Source: Anastrepha obliqua (lineage: Eukaryota; Arthropoda; Insecta; Diptera; Tephritidae). Taken from it: a DNA stretch of 64,000 nt. Below are positions 10,447-22,785 of the stretch, piece by piece. The notes beneath the pieces are model-generated. The model did no database searches, had not been told where the DNA came from, and was given only the letters and a program-made list of their open reading frames with translations. The DNA lies in NCBI RefSeq assembly GCF_027943255.1, contig NC_072893.1:88295784-88359783 (forward strand). The letters run 5' to 3'. How positions within the stretch are numbered: the stretch's first letter is position 1; each line of letters opens with the position of its first letter. The position numbers and the translations under genes were made by a program.

Positions 10447-13220
10447 AAAGTCCGGCCTAATTCAGTAATCGCGATTTATATATGTGCCGCACTACATTCT
10501 CACCTATTCACTAATTCAATAACACTTATAGCACACAACTTTCTGACATGTTTACAGAGTCACGAGTTCCGTTTCGCAATTACAAGAAATTTAAATAAGT
10601 TTACAAGCGATATCGATCTCAATGGAATTAAAGGAATTTAATGTATGTTATGTATGTAGAATAAAGGCGACCCCCACTTTAACTTCCTTTCGTGTTTTCT
10701 CTAACGTCGCTTACTTTTTATTGGCACGCTAAGATGGTTGCAATGGCACTACACTATCGCTGGCTTCTATGTCGTCCTCGTCATGGTTGACCCCATTGTG
10801 TACTATTTACTGTTTAGCAAATTGCTCTTTGTTGTAAACATAAAATAAAAAAAAATCGTTTAGTGCTTTTTTCACACTTTCCATTGCCGCCTTTCGCGTA
10901 CTCGCGTTTCGCTTGTCGCGTGCTGCATTCTTGCCATGCTTTGCCTCAGCATTCCTATTGCCCACCAACAGCTGGGTTCTTTACCGGTGTTTGGTGCTTG
11001 GCGTTCACTGTTGTTCCCTCATTCATGCGCGACCATTTGGCTTTCAGTACAATTACCAAACAACTAACATAATAACATACATACACACACACACGAACAT
11101 GCAGACATATTATGTATTGGTCCGTAAACGGTCGTGGAGGTGATAATGAGTAAAAGCAATGGAATGAGTGAGTGCCTAAAAACAACAACAATTTGCTCAC
11201 GCCTAGTTTGACTTATGGGAGCCCTTTGCCGGAGACCTTTGTGAGTCGTTGGTGTACTGGCCACATATGCACGTGTAAATATGTCTAAATATATGTATAT
11301 ATTTTAGGTGCTTGTTAACATCGCTTGCCCGTTGTTATTTACTGGGTTGTCTTTCTTGTTTTGTTTTTGTAATTGAATTAAAGAATTTGTTGGCTGGCTG
11401 CTGTCAATTGGATTTTTGTGTCACTGGAATTGGCACTGAAAAACCTATTGTTTGTGTTGCTGTATTTGTGTTGTAATCACCCGCAGCGGAAAATGCAAAT
11501 TGTACTTTGTGGCCACAGTTGTTACGCCTGCGCTATGGGAACGTGATGAGCCTGTTAAATGCGTGCGCGCAATTACTAAATACAGCGAAGAGGGCAATTA
11601 CTCATACATACAAACATACATACACAACTTCTCTGAAGAGCTGGGAACTGCAAACGGCGTAGTTTAAACTAGTTGGCGGCCAAAGCACGCCTGTCAGTCA
11701 CATACGTGTGTGTGTATGCGTGTTCGTACATTTATTATTGTATTTTTCGCCTTGCTACAATTTTGTTCGACTTGTGGGATTGGCGTTAGCAGTGCCGCAT
11801 TTTAAATTCGCCCTATTTTAGCATTTGTCATTTCAGCTTTCAGTTTCATTTTTAAGTTGTTTATAAACATAGAAATTTATTTTCGTCTTGTACAATAAGG
11901 TTGCTGTCTGCTTCCCAGCAGCCATACATACAAACTTGCGTATTTAGACATTTTCTTTATTTTATTCATCAAGAGTAGCGTTCAAAAAAATTCCTCCATG
12001 GTACTGAAAAATTATGTTTGCTTGCTGTTTCGCCCCCATTGGTGGCTTACGTAATGACTAACGAGATAAAAAGTGTATTTTTTATTTATGCAGGTGCTTC
12101 GTGTGGCACCAACTATTCGACCTCAATGATTTCAATGTCATATGAAGACTTTGGTGGTCTTAATTAAGTTTTGATGTTGAGATTTTGTTGTTGTTTCTGT
12201 TCTTATTATTATTATTTTTATTATTACACTAAACCGCAAAATCAACTTTTCTTTCTGGGTATTAGACCAAACATATTTTTTTAAGATTGAGTCATAAGTA
12301 AAAAAGTTATTTCTCCGATTTTCGATCTTACCTTCCAATTTCGAGATATGAGCCTTCGAAGCTCGAGATAATGGCTTTAGTAAAAAAATGTTTAAAAGTA
12401 ATGTGTGCAAATAACTTAAAGAGGAAAAATATTACCGTGATCCGCTTGTTCCATCTGTTTAAATAATTAGCATATCACTTTTTTGCACAAAATTTTATTA
12501 CAGATGCTATAAGGGTCCAAGATCAGATCTTCGAAAAATTAAAAACATATTTTTAAAAAATGTTGACCGATTTTTGAAAAATTGGAGTTGTTGTAAAATA
12601 GATTAAACGCTCTTTTCATTGAAAAATTGGACTTGTAAAAGTGATTAAACTCTCTTTTCTTTTATTTGTTTATAAAAAAAAAAAAAAAAACTTTATAAAA
12701 ATTAAATTTAACAAAAAAAAAAAAAATTACTAATTGGATATTGCTATTGTACAAGAAAAAAAGTTGATTTTTGCTGCACGGTGTTATACATAACTCAAAT
12801 TATATTCTGCTGTTTCACGGCAAACAAAATGAACTTGCAACGGAAGGTCTCACGTTAACAAAATGATATCTAAATTTGTTATATTCTCTTCTAGTGCATT
12901 AAATTTTAAGCGTCACTAGTTTTTAAAGTAGTATAATTTTCAACTATTCATTTATAGTAGTTCATAGTAGCCTTGGATGCTTTTCCACTATCACTGCTGG
13001 AAATAGTGGTTAAAGAACGTTCCATTAATATCCGAAGTGCAATAATGAGTTGTTAAGGTACTGTTAATTCAAAATATGTTTGCATTAGTTCCTTCTCGGA
13101 TTCTAACAAGTAGCATAAAGGAGCTTGAGATTCTTTCTCTCTGAGCTACAAAGGACAAATTGTGTTAACTCCAGTTTCTTAGTAGTTTTGTGATATGTAT
13201 GAAGGACTCTGAGCCAAGTA
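10447..13220. other. Long non-coding stretch
   Basis: No homology is recognised. The ORFs here are short and low in complexity. There are CACACA and CATACATA tracts near 11080 and 11600, and A/T runs near 12670-12725. Part of it could be regulatory DNA, but nothing in the sequence shows this. Confidence 0.4.
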
Positions 13221-13224
13221 AGAA

Positions 13225-13490
13225 AGTCCGCCGGCCGGTTCTGAATTACGCAGCGCCCATTTGGTAGCGTGTTACTAGTGATTCGTAGTGGAGGAAGCTC
13301 TAAACTTGCCCAAATACTATCATCAGAATAGCCGTTGGGTGTTTCCTGATTTCTCCCTGCAACATCTTCACAGCGATGCTACTACGCTACCGGTTAAAGA
13401 GCAAAGCAAGATGCTCAGCACGCAATTTCTGTTGGGTTGCTACCGTAGAAACCACCCCTGCATCGTTTTAACTGCACCAACAGTATGTAG
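13225..13490 (+). pseudogene. Jockey-like LINE ORF2 relic, left part
   Basis: The frame at 13288-13490 contains LPVKEQSKMLSTQFLLGCY followed by RRNHPC. This pattern lies between the RT thumb and the C-terminal tail of Jockey-group LINEs (LPIKE..ML..QFLL....HP). It stops at the end of the DNA transposon that begins at 13491 and resumes at 15466. Confidence 0.65.
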
Positions 13491-15465
13491 ACATATCGCT
13501 CATTTGCTGCAACGTCGTCATAACTCAAAAATTGTGATTTTATAGGAGACGCATTTTTCAGTTTTTAAATTGTTTTATATATATTAAAATTGTATATGAA
13601 AAGAAGATTATGGTCAAATTTACTGAAATAGAATCTGGTTAAGACGTATATGTAAATTAAAGGTTGAAATGTATAATGGACTTTTTTCTGTAGCTTCAAA
13701 AGTACTCCGAGTTTTTCTTATGACGTTGTTGCTGCATAAATAGGTTTTATGGTCTGACATAATATTGTGACGTTACTGCAAATAACAAAAAGTTTTATAG
13801 CTGAAAACCTATTGCAAATTCTGACTTGTGACTGTATTATATTTGCATCTTACTAAACATTATAAGAGAAAAAAATATGGATATTAAATAAAATGTATTG
13901 CATTCATAGCATATTTTATTGTAGCATAAAAATTAGCATATTACTTCAGATAAAATAAAGAAACATAAATTCACGTAAAAAATAATATTCATTTTAAATA
14001 AAAAGATGAATTGAATAAGGATTACAATTGCTCGTAAAAAGGTCTATAATACTTAGGAATGTGATTTTTCTGTATCAATTCTAGCAGATCTTTTTTTTTC
14101 GGTCCGATATCTGAGGTTTTGTATAAAATGCTCTTGTCATTGTAATATCCTTCATGTTTTTCTTTTTAATGATATTATTTGCCACCTTAAATTCGTTTTC
14201 GTTATAAGATGTTTTAAAGAGAATGGTGTTAGGTGAATCGCGCGAACTTGCAGAACCACCACTGTGGAAAATTTTGATTGAATCTTCAAAGCACAGTTCC
14301 GTAACGTTAAATGGCTATTTTTCCTACATAGCCAAATACCAGTATGATCCAAAAATTACCATCCGTTCTTCTTCTGTAAATTTTTCGAAACATTTTCGCT
14401 TACACTTCTCTGTACATGGAGGTTCAATTTTTCTCTCTTTTCGAACTTTTTGACACGTAGACCTCATTTTGTATTCTTTTCCACTATTTCTCAACTTTTT
14501 GTTTACATTTCTTACCCAATTACTCTATTTCGTTTACGCTTTACTCCTTTTTTTAGTGGACTCGTTAAAATCATCGGAGTTTCGACGCCGGTTGTGTTAG
14601 CCTCAGAACTGTCTGATGTTGAATTTGGTTCGCAGTGACTGTTACTCTTACTGACAATATCGGGTGGAATGTATGTGGTATCACGTACGGAATCGTCATC
14701 ATCCTCAGAAAATGAGCTCGAGCTTAATGAGTCTGATTTCATTTCAACAAAATTCACTGTTGATGTACTTTTTATCTGGCATTCTTTACCCTTTCCATCT
14801 TGTTTTTTAAACCCATTCCCACCATTTTGGCGGATCGAGAATTAGTTTCCATTATTTTTTGACTATAAATGACAACAATACTGACATAAATGGAAATGAT
14901 TCATAGCAAATAATTTATACTTAAAAAATATTTAGTGCAAGAATGTCATAACAGTGAATAGTTCTTTAATACACTATGGCTTCACCAATACATCTTATTT
15001 GTAATAGTGTTTCAAAACAAAATAGTACTGAAATAAAAATTATTATTTTCTGCAAAAACGTCATAACACTCAAAAACACTACAGGAATTCACTCAAATTT
15101 TTACATGCACAACGTCATATCTTAAAATAATGCAATACACACGATAGAGAAAGAGATATAAAAGTGAACTTACCTTTTATTAATATTGCCACAAAACGAA
15201 ATATGACACTTTTCTAGAGAACTTCACTATGTTAACCACACAAAAGCCGACGCACAACTGAGATAATACGTTGTTGCAAATACGACGCAATAGGATATGT
15301 AATTAGAGCGAAAGGCATCTATCGCGATGCTGCGTGAAATGTTAAAACTTCGGATATAACACTTTGTCAGTTGATCAAACATATTATTTCCGATATATTA
15401 GTGATGTTAACTAAAATTTTGCGATTTTTGAGTTATGACGACGTTGCAGCAAATGAGCGATATGT
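13491..15465 (-). mobile_element. DNA transposon with long TIRs nested in a LINE
   Basis: The ends are inverted copies of each other for about 40 bp: ACATATCGCTCATTTGCTGC at 13491 and its reverse complement ending at 15465, continuing through CAACGTCGTCATAACTC. The flanks are the two halves of one Jockey-like LINE, so this element inserted into it. I could not define a target duplication. The - strand encodes pieces of a transposase-like protein. The superfamily is not assigned. Confidence 0.75.
14022..14757 (-). pseudogene. Degenerate Cys-cluster transposase-like protein
   Basis: The ATG at 14757 starts an acidic, Ser/Asp-rich N-terminus (SSSSFSEDDDDSVRDTTY) that ends in a basic KKGVKRKRNR stretch at 14512. 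In a shifted frame the reading goes on as KKLRNSG, then PPCTEKCKRKCFEKFTEEER and IFGSYWYLA. It then has two stops, and ends as DRKKKDLLELIQ and YYRPFYEQL with a TAA at 14022. The PPC..KC..KC..F.EEER pattern and the final 'IP..Y..FY..L' resemble the two ends of an uncharacterised protein family repeated in many insect genomes. The catalytic middle seems to be deleted. I do not know its enzymatic class. Confidence 0.55.
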
Positions 15466-15880
15466 ACATTAAGCGAAACTCTTCGGAAGTCTCCTACCAC
15501 CTTCGTAAACTCCCGCTCCCGGCAATGCCGGGGCCCAATAACCACCCCTCGCAGACGAAGAGCTTCAGCTGCCTCGTAACACACGCTTTATCTTGGCATA
15601 ATTGCGTTCAGGTTTTTGCAGTAGGTTAAACTCCTACCTATTCGGAATTGACCCCGATATACTATACTCAACATACATATGTATGTATGACCGGCAAGTA
15701 AAGGTTTTCCGCGCGAAACTAACCATATATTCACGTCTCCTTTAACCCATTCACAGAATACTCTCTCCTTTTGAACCCAGCCTGTCGAACCAGCATGTTT
15801 CGTAGACCTGGCGTTAGACGAGATGAATGATGACTACACCTACCGGCAGAGGGTGATGAATTGCTAAAGCAACAATAACA
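15466..15880 (+). pseudogene. Jockey-like LINE ORF2 relic, right part
   Basis: This resumes the LINE cut at 13490: a TLSETLRKSP stretch, a Pro-rich linker, CNRLNSYLFGI (in a shifted frame), NPFTEYSLLLNP, and the terminal LDEMNDDYTYRQRVMNC with stop near 15865, followed by CAACAATAACA. Such tails close Jockey-type ORF2 proteins. Frameshifts make it non-functional. Confidence 0.55.
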
Positions 15881-18066
15881 GACCATCCTATCATTACAAT
15901 TATATCAAAGCCTAGTAATTTTTGAAGACTTGTACAATTATTCGCAAGCTTTGTTGTCGTTTTGTATGAGTTGAAGGCCTTAAAGGCAGCTCGACAATCC
16001 TCAGTTAAACGATTTTCAAATGACAGGGTGCAACATAAGCATTTGAGATGGAAGGCCCCGTTTGTCTTAAAATAGTAAATTACTTTTGTTATTTAATATT
16101 TCAATATTTTCTCCTACCCTGTGTTTGCAGCAGTAGACTTGAAGCCTCTTAACAGTTGATGCGGAATTAACCGAGTCATTCTCTTGGTGCATCCATATCC
16201 TGCTCTGCCTCAGTGAGGGTCGTTTTTCTTCTTTTCCGGAATTCAGCAAAAACGTGAAAGTTGTTATATAAGCTAAAAGTTTGAATTTAAGGAATCCAGT
16301 AAAGATACACAGACCGAACCAGATCAGCAAGTTTTAATTCGTTTTTGACGTGAAAGGCGATCCGGGAGTGATTCATCTTTTGTACCTTATCGCATATCTG
16401 GACCCAAAAACACGTACATGTATTAAATACTCATTGTCATACCCATCTTTGAATAAATTATAAGTTTCATGTGAAATTTCATAAGAATTCATTGCTCTCA
16501 TGTTATAAATGCATAAATTTTTCTAGAGAAACGGATGACACTGATTTCTTTAAAGAAGAGTTGCATTTAAAAAGGAAATTGTTCACGCTAAACAGCTGGT
16601 GTGCGCTGGCGTTTGTTTCGTTATTTAATAATCAATCCGCGTATTATGTTGTCGTAGAGCTTATACAGCTTTTCATTCTGTCGTATTCGATATTTTACGG
16701 CGCTAATGCGCCGTATGGAACCTCTTCTTCGGAACACTCGGAAGCAATTCAACTGATGTGGTCTTCTTACAAAATTTACATACAAGAAGACATTCTTAAT
16801 GAGGAACGGAATTTTTTTGTTTATCGAGCGATGACTGCGTCTCATTTGCCTACTTAGGCCAGTTACTCCTTACAAGAGTAATACTCTATTGAATTTCAAG
16901 ACAGACATAATACCATGTAAATGTCTGGAAATATTAATTGTCTGTTCGGTCTTTTTTTTTCGAACATCAGATAAAACCACTGTGAGAAATCTCGTTCGTT
17001 GCATGGAGGAGCTTATGCTTAGCCCTAAATATTCTTTGTGAAAAAATAGTAAAATCTGAAAGAATGAAATTTGTACATGCTTTATTTTAAAATAACATAG
17101 GTATGGGCGCGTCTTTTGAAATACTCTTTACATTTTTTGGTTGTTGTGGGATACACATTATGTATATATCAATCAAAATGTGATACACAGTTTTCTGAGG
17201 AATCCCTATTTCCACTTCCACAATTTCAGAGACAATTTATTATTATTTTTAATCACCCATATTTTTTAATGTTTTCTGAAGTTAGTTCACTTTCTGTACA
17301 ACAACCTAGTCATCGACAATATGCGTTGCTTTACCTCACGGAAAGCGCTTGTGACACCTGTAAATTTACGTTCAATCGACCTGTTCTGCACATACATATA
17401 TATATTCGCACTACTTCATTTCATGATCTGAGAATGTTACCGTTTTTCTGCTGTCTTGAACTCAGCTTTTGCATTTCTCATCATCCTAATTTGTTCTACA
17501 TTTTCTACCAAAATGCAAAATTGCATTGCAAAATGCAGATTTTGTAATTTCTTGCGATTTGGTGAATTTGTTTTTTGTGTTGTGGTTTTTCTTAATTTGG
17601 TTTACATTACAAATTGCAAAAACAAAATACATTTAAATTTTGTTTTTGTTCTATTGCTACCATCATGTACGAATTCGCCTTGTTTCTTACTTTACATTCC
17701 ACTGCGGGGATTAATTTAAATAGAGAATTTTGTTATTGTGCATCTCCACAACTTAAACCTCGACGACATTCAACACCGACTTGACCTGATTTAATGGATA
17801 CAGAAAAAAAGAGTTCTCCAACATTCACTTATTATAATAATACCAAATCTTTAACCATTCACATTCCGCAAAGGCATTGCTAAAAAATTCAAGTGGTTAG
17901 CTTTAATTCGCTTTGCAAACGCGGCTGAATCATTGCGAGTAAACTTTCGAGTTGAAAAAAAAAACAACAAAAAAAAAACGAAGTCAAAAATCTAAGCTCA
18001 GAGGTGGTAAATACCTTCGTCATATTGTAAACAAATTAGCAATTTTTCTACTCATACACACATGAA
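15881..18066. other. Non-coding stretch with one unassigned ORF
   Basis: An open frame at 16471-16857 (+, 128 codons) overlaps one at 16621-16845 (-). Neither resembles a protein I know, and each could be chance. A 17116-17547 frame starts at a TTG and is hydrophobic and low in complexity. No feature is supported. Confidence 0.35.
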
Positions 18067-18070
18067 AGCT

Positions 18071-18405
18071 AGTTAAATTTATTTTTGAAAATAAAATAAA
18101 TTGTTGAAGTTTTATTTTTTAGTTTATTATAATTTAATTTATCTTTATTAAAATAGCACAAGTTTGAATTTGTCTTTACTCTTCAAGGTGACTTTGAAGA
18201 CTACTTTTAACATTAAAAACTATACTTATTCAATTTATTTTAACAGTTAGATTTATACTTAAAATGAAGAGAGAAAGAGTTCCCCATTTACTATTACAAC
18301 AATTACAACAATTAAATATATAACTTACATAGCTATAATAATTATTCCAGTTAGATAATGAAGAGAGCGAGAGCGAAAGGGGAAAGTTACTTATAATATA
18401 TAACT
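18071..18405 (-). repeat. 3' LTR
   Basis: It matches 23369-23703 along its 335 bp as far as I can see by eye. Termini are AGTTAAATT and TATATAACT on the + strand. It contains Gly/Arg-free AT-rich DNA with GAGAGCGAGAGCGAAAG near one end. The sense strand of the element is -. Confidence 0.95.
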
Positions 18406-18420
18406 CGCCTCTCCTTAAAG
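18406..18420 (-). other. Polypurine tract
   Basis: On the - strand, CTTTAAGGAGAGGCG directly precedes the 3' LTR. This is the expected place and composition for the plus-strand primer of an LTR element. Confidence 0.7.
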
Positions 18421-18744
18421 AATTCGAGTCTCGTCGAATCTTTTACAAATATAATATACAATCCGAAAATTTAATAGTTTCTTATAGTGATACAGATTTA
18501 AATCACACTTAACTAATAACTTGAAATATATTTAAGTTGTTTAGCGGTTTTTTTTTCCAAGATAAATATTAAACTATATTAGCCATAAATATTCATTTCT
18601 TATTCTATAGTTTACATTTTAAAAAAATAAATATAGTGTGATTTAATATAAAAAAAAAAATATTAACGAATAGTTTTCCATGGTTTGTTCTACAAATCCA
18701 TTTCATTTTTTTTTTTTTATTCCTTTTTTTTATTTATTTTTATT

Positions 18745-19093
18745 TTATTTTATAGACTTTAATGGGCGTCTGAATTGTGCAGTGTCTACTTTATTAGGGT
18801 TGCTGTGGTGGTATCTGTTAAATCTTTTAGCAGTTTTTTGTCTAATTGCAGTAGGATTTTTAATATATAAATTAGATTTTTGTAAATTAAGTGTAATATT
18901 TTCTCTTTTAATATTTTCTCTATCAATGGTTTTCTTTTTAATTGCTTCAGATCTTACCTTAACCTCTTTTAAATTTATGTGTAACTTATTTATAAAATCA
19001 ATTGGTTTTAATTTAGTCGTGCTGTGAATTGTATTATTATAGAAATTAACTGCTTTTAGTACTAATTCTTCAGAGTCATTAATATTTTCAGCG
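18745..19093 (-). pseudogene. Integrase C-terminal part, out of frame
   Basis: Downstream of the pol stop at 19088, the +1 frame stays open for about 115 codons, to a TAA at 18745. It reads like the end of a gypsy integrase (FYNNTIHSTTKLKP motif, a basic QKTAKRFNRYHH tail). The shift coincides with a run of seven A residues (- strand) at 19094-19100. A one-base length change in that run, or a sequencing error, would explain the split. The + strand ORF at 18680-19027 is its shadow. Confidence 0.75.
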
Positions 19094-21843
19094 TTTTTTT
19101 AATATTCTTATATGCTCTAAGAGAGTCGAATGCATTCTTTCTACATCTGAATTTCCTGTGTGCGAATTCGGTGTTGTAAAATGAGTTTCTATATTATTTT
19201 CTTGACAGAACAGCTTTATAAGTGCATTATTAAATTCATTATCCATAATAATTTTATCAGGTTTTCCTAAAAATGCGATTCGCTCTTCGATTTTAGTTTT
19301 AATTGTTACCATATTTTTGTCATTTAGTTTATGTGCCGTTCCTAATTTCGTAAATTTGTCTATTGTTGTCAAAAAACTAGTCTTTTGTATCTGAAAAATA
19401 TCTATATGTACTATTTCATTTGGTTTTTCTGGTGTTGGAGTATGTTGAAATATTTTATTTATTGGTTTTCTGTCATATTTGTTTTCATTACATATTCTGC
19501 AGTTATTACAATATCTATTTATAAATTTTAATAATTTAGGATTATAATAATTATCTTTTAATTCTTCGAAATTCTCCTGGATTCCTCTATGGTTACCTTT
19601 AATATGAATATCATCAATGATATTCAATAAAGATTCCTCGGATTCAATATCACTAGCAACTTTAGTACAATTTATGAAATTTATTTTATTGTTATTAGAA
19701 AATAATTCAATTAATTTATTCTGTATTATATTATATTTATTATTGTCAAGCTCCGAGTATACCCCAATTTTTCCTTTTTTTATTTCACGTCTAAATAAAT
19801 CATTCAAATAATGAGTATTATTTAAGTCCTTCTCAGACACATATATTATTTTATATTTTTTAAAAAGTATTTCGGTTTCTTTATTTTTATTTTTAACTAT
19901 TCTTATTTGCGTCCTATATTTATTAACAATTTTATTTATTCTAAAGAAATTAATATTTACATTTTCTTCCGTACTATGATTTACTTCAACTCTGCTCAAA
20001 AAATCAGCTACCTTATTCTCATTTCCCTTAATATATTCAATATCGAGATCAAATTCATCTAATAATATTTTCCATCGGATGATTCTAGAATTGGGCTCTT
20101 TAAGTGAATAAAGCCATTTCAAAGGCTGATGATCAGTTTGAACTAGAAACTTTCGACCAAAAAGGTATGGACGGTAATATTTCACTGACCATACAATGGC
20201 TAATAATTCTTTTTCCAGCGTTGAGTAGTTTTTTTCATGTCCATTTAAAGTCCTACTGGCGTAACTTACTGGTTTGCCATCCTGGCTCAACACCGCGCCA
20301 ATAGCAGCATTGCTTGCATCCGTGGTCAATACAAATTTTTTATTAAAGTCTGGATAGCATAATATTGGTGGATTTGTTAAAATTTTCTTCAATTTTTCGA
20401 AAGCGTCAATATAAGATTTGTCATTAATATCAATTTTACTATTTTTTTTTAAATATTTTATTATAGGGCTAGCAACAAAGGAATAGTTTCTAATGAATTT
20501 CCGGTAATATCCGGTTAAACCTAAAAACGATTTAATTTCTTTTACTGACTTTGGTAGCTCCAAGTTTTGTATTATATTAATTTTCTCGGGGTTGGGCTTT
20601 ATCCCATTATTTGTTATGATATGACCAAGAAAGTTTGTTTCTTTCGATAAGAATCTACACTTATCTATTTGAACCTTTAAATTGTAGTCATTCAGTTTAT
20701 TAAATACTTTTTGCAAGCTTTCTAAGTGTTCGGTTAGCGAGGTTGAAAAGACTAGTATATCATCCATATAAATTATACAAATTTTATTTATATAATCAGC
20801 CAAAATGTAGTTTAGCATTCGCTGAAATGTAGCGGGCGCGTTTTTGAGACCGAAGGGCATTCGAATGAACTCGAAGTGACCACGGGGCGTTGAAAAAGCC
20901 GTTTTCTCAATGTCGCTTTCCTCCATCAAAACCTGATGAAAGCCTTTCGCAAGGTCCAAGGACGAGAAATATTGCGCCTTACCTAACTTGTCAAATAATG
21001 ACTCTATATTTGGCAGAGGAAATTTGTCATCCACAGTTATTTCATTTAGCTTCCTAAAGTCTATAACTAATCGCCATTTCTGCTGGTTCGAATTATCGGA
21101 CTTCTTTTTAACAATCCACAAAGGGGAATTATAAGGCGATTTGCTGGGGCGTATTATATTTTCTTTTAACATTTCATTTATTTGCTTTTCTATTTCATTT
21201 TCTAAAATCTGTGGATGCCTATAATTCTTGCAGTATACTATTTTATTAGAAGTAGTTATTATTTTATGTTTTACACAGGTAGTTGTAGTTAAATTTTGGT
21301 TTTTAATATAAAACGTCTTTTTATTTTTATGTAAAAAATTTTCTAATAACTTATTTTCTTCCTTATTTAAGTTTGTAGGCATTAAATCTTTGAATTTATC
21401 CAGCTCAAATTTTTCTATATAATTAATTTCCTCATAAGAAATGTTAAATTTATAGTCAATTAGTTTTATTTCGTTATTATTTACTTTAAGAGTATTATTT
21501 TGAAAATCTATTATAGCTCCAAAGGGCTGTAAAATATTTATTCCTATTATGCAATCGAATTTTTTATCAATAAAATTAATTAATTTAACAGACATGGTGC
21601 TATTTTTTTCTTTAAATTCATCCGGCACATTTACTATCACTTCATCTTTAATAATGTTATTACCGACCAGGGTATTTAATAAAATTGGTTTTATTAAACT
21701 TTTCTTTATTCTTATATTGGAAAAAAAATTATAATCTCCGAGGGTAGTAGCAGCACCACTATCAATTAGGCATCTTGTTTTTGTATTATTTATAGTTAAT
21801 ATTACTATGGGTAATGATAATTTCGAGGCTGCACAGGAAAATT
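19088..21843 (-). CDS. pol: pol polyprotein of the LTR retrotransposon
   Basis: The frame has no ATG and is -1 relative to gag, so it is expected to be made as a Gag-Pol fusion by ribosomal frameshifting. Domains in order: aspartic protease with LIDSGAATTL (DSGA at 21752-21763); reverse transcriptase with MPFGLKNAPATFQRML and YMDD at 20759-20770; RNase H with TTDASNAAIGAVLSQDG and TDHQPLKWL; and integrase with an HHCC zinc finger (H..H.....CNNCRIC), first Asp in VHIDIFQ, second in IIMDNEF, and Glu in NSDVERMHSTL. It ends early, after RILKKR, at a stop 3' of an A7 run. RT, RNase H and the catalytic integrase triad are all present. RT resembles 17.6/297-type elements. Confidence 0.92.
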
Positions 21844-22785
21844 TTCTGTAACGTGAATTGCATCAATTTCCATTGGTTCTTCATTATTACTTAAATGTCT
21901 ATTATATGAATTTTGTTGATTTTGTCGTAAATTACTAAAATTTTCTAAGTCATAATTTTGGGTTTGTTGTTGCTGATTATTTCTGCTAAAAGTGTTAAAA
22001 GTTTGCGTTTGAAAATTTCTGAAATTTCTGTTACAATTATTAAAACCACCACTATTATTTCTGTTATTACGGCTACTATAATTAGGAAAGGTGCTTGAAT
22101 TTTGAAATCTTTGAAAACCATTCCTATTTAATGAATTATTTGCATTTTGAAAGTTATTATTTGGAAAGGTATTGTTATTTCGAAAATCATTATTGTTTTG
22201 AAAACTTTTATACGCAAAACTATTCGCTTGTTTATTATTTACTAGTTTTATATCTTTTAATAAATTATTTTCTAAATAAAATGTATAAGCTATGTTAATA
22301 GATCTAATATTATTTTGTAGCAAAAGAGATTTAATACTAATAGGTAAGTAGTTTACATAAATATCAAAAATTAATTTTTCATTATTTTCAGGTGTATACA
22401 AAATGTCAGGTTCTAAGCTATACTTTGTGTTCATTAAACTTAAAATTTTACTTAATTTATAATGTAATTCCTCAATGTTTCTAGCTTCTTCGTTTAGAGC
22501 GTCACTTCTTAAATTAAAAAAACTTCTTTTTACTCCAAATTCCTCCTTAAGCTTAACTATTATACCCTCCCATGTAGGGTTAAATAAGGTTTCAACCGCC
22601 TTTAACGCCTTACCTTGCAGTCTGTTGCTTAATACTGTTTTTATTGTCTGTACATGTTCTGCTGGCGTTAGCTGCAACACAGTTGCGACGTCCCTCAGGT
22701 AGTTGCTGAGCGTATATTCACTGCTCCCGTTAAATGCAGGCAAGCTCCTCGCTTCACGCAAGCTCTCAGCTAGCGTCAAAGCCAT
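21805..22785 (-). CDS. gag: gag protein of the LTR retrotransposon
   Basis: A 326-codon frame starts at the ATG on 22785 (MALTLAESLREARSLP), which follows a 583-bp leader. The first 190 residues look like a gypsy Gag capsid (PAFNGSSEYTLSNYLRDV, NPTWEGIIVKLKEEFGVKRS). The C-terminal third is Asn/Gln/Phe-rich with FRNNNTFPNNNF-type repeats and a QQQQTQ run. It contains no CCHC zinc knuckle, and nucleic-acid binding is probably carried by this basic Asn-rich tail. The end, EEPMEIDAIHVTENF, overlaps the pol frame. Confidence 0.88.
   Translation of the reverse strand: MALTLAESLREARSLPAFNGSSEYTLSNYLRDVATVLQLTPAEHVQTIKTVLSNRLQGKALKAVETLFNPTWEGIIVKLKEEFGVKRSFFNLRSDALNEEARNIEELHYKLSKILSLMNTKYSLEPDILYTPENNEKLIFDIYVNYLPISIKSLLLQNNIRSINIAYTFYLENNLLKDIKLVNNKQANSFAYKSFQNNNDFRNNNTFPNNNFQNANNSLNRNGFQRFQNSSTFPNYSSRNNRNNSGGFNNCNRNFRNFQTQTFNTFSRNNQQQQTQNYDLENFSNLRQNQQNSYNRHLSNNEEPMEIDAIHVTENFPVQPRNYHYP
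21838..21844 (-). promoter_or_regulatory. Putative -1 frameshift site
   Basis: On the - strand the heptamer A AAT TTT lies in the gag frame (after GAA), matching the X XXY YYZ rule for -1 slippage. Past it, the pol frame is open through the protease motif. No experiment supports it; a downstream stem was not verified. Confidence 0.5.

Noticed and set aside
16471..16857. 128-codon ORF as a possible gene
   Set aside because: No recognisable domain, overlaps an opposite ORF, and no splice or promoter context; left as unassigned.
18680..19027. A 115-codon hydrophobic + strand ORF
   Set aside because: It is the exact antisense of the integrase C-terminal frame of the LTR element.
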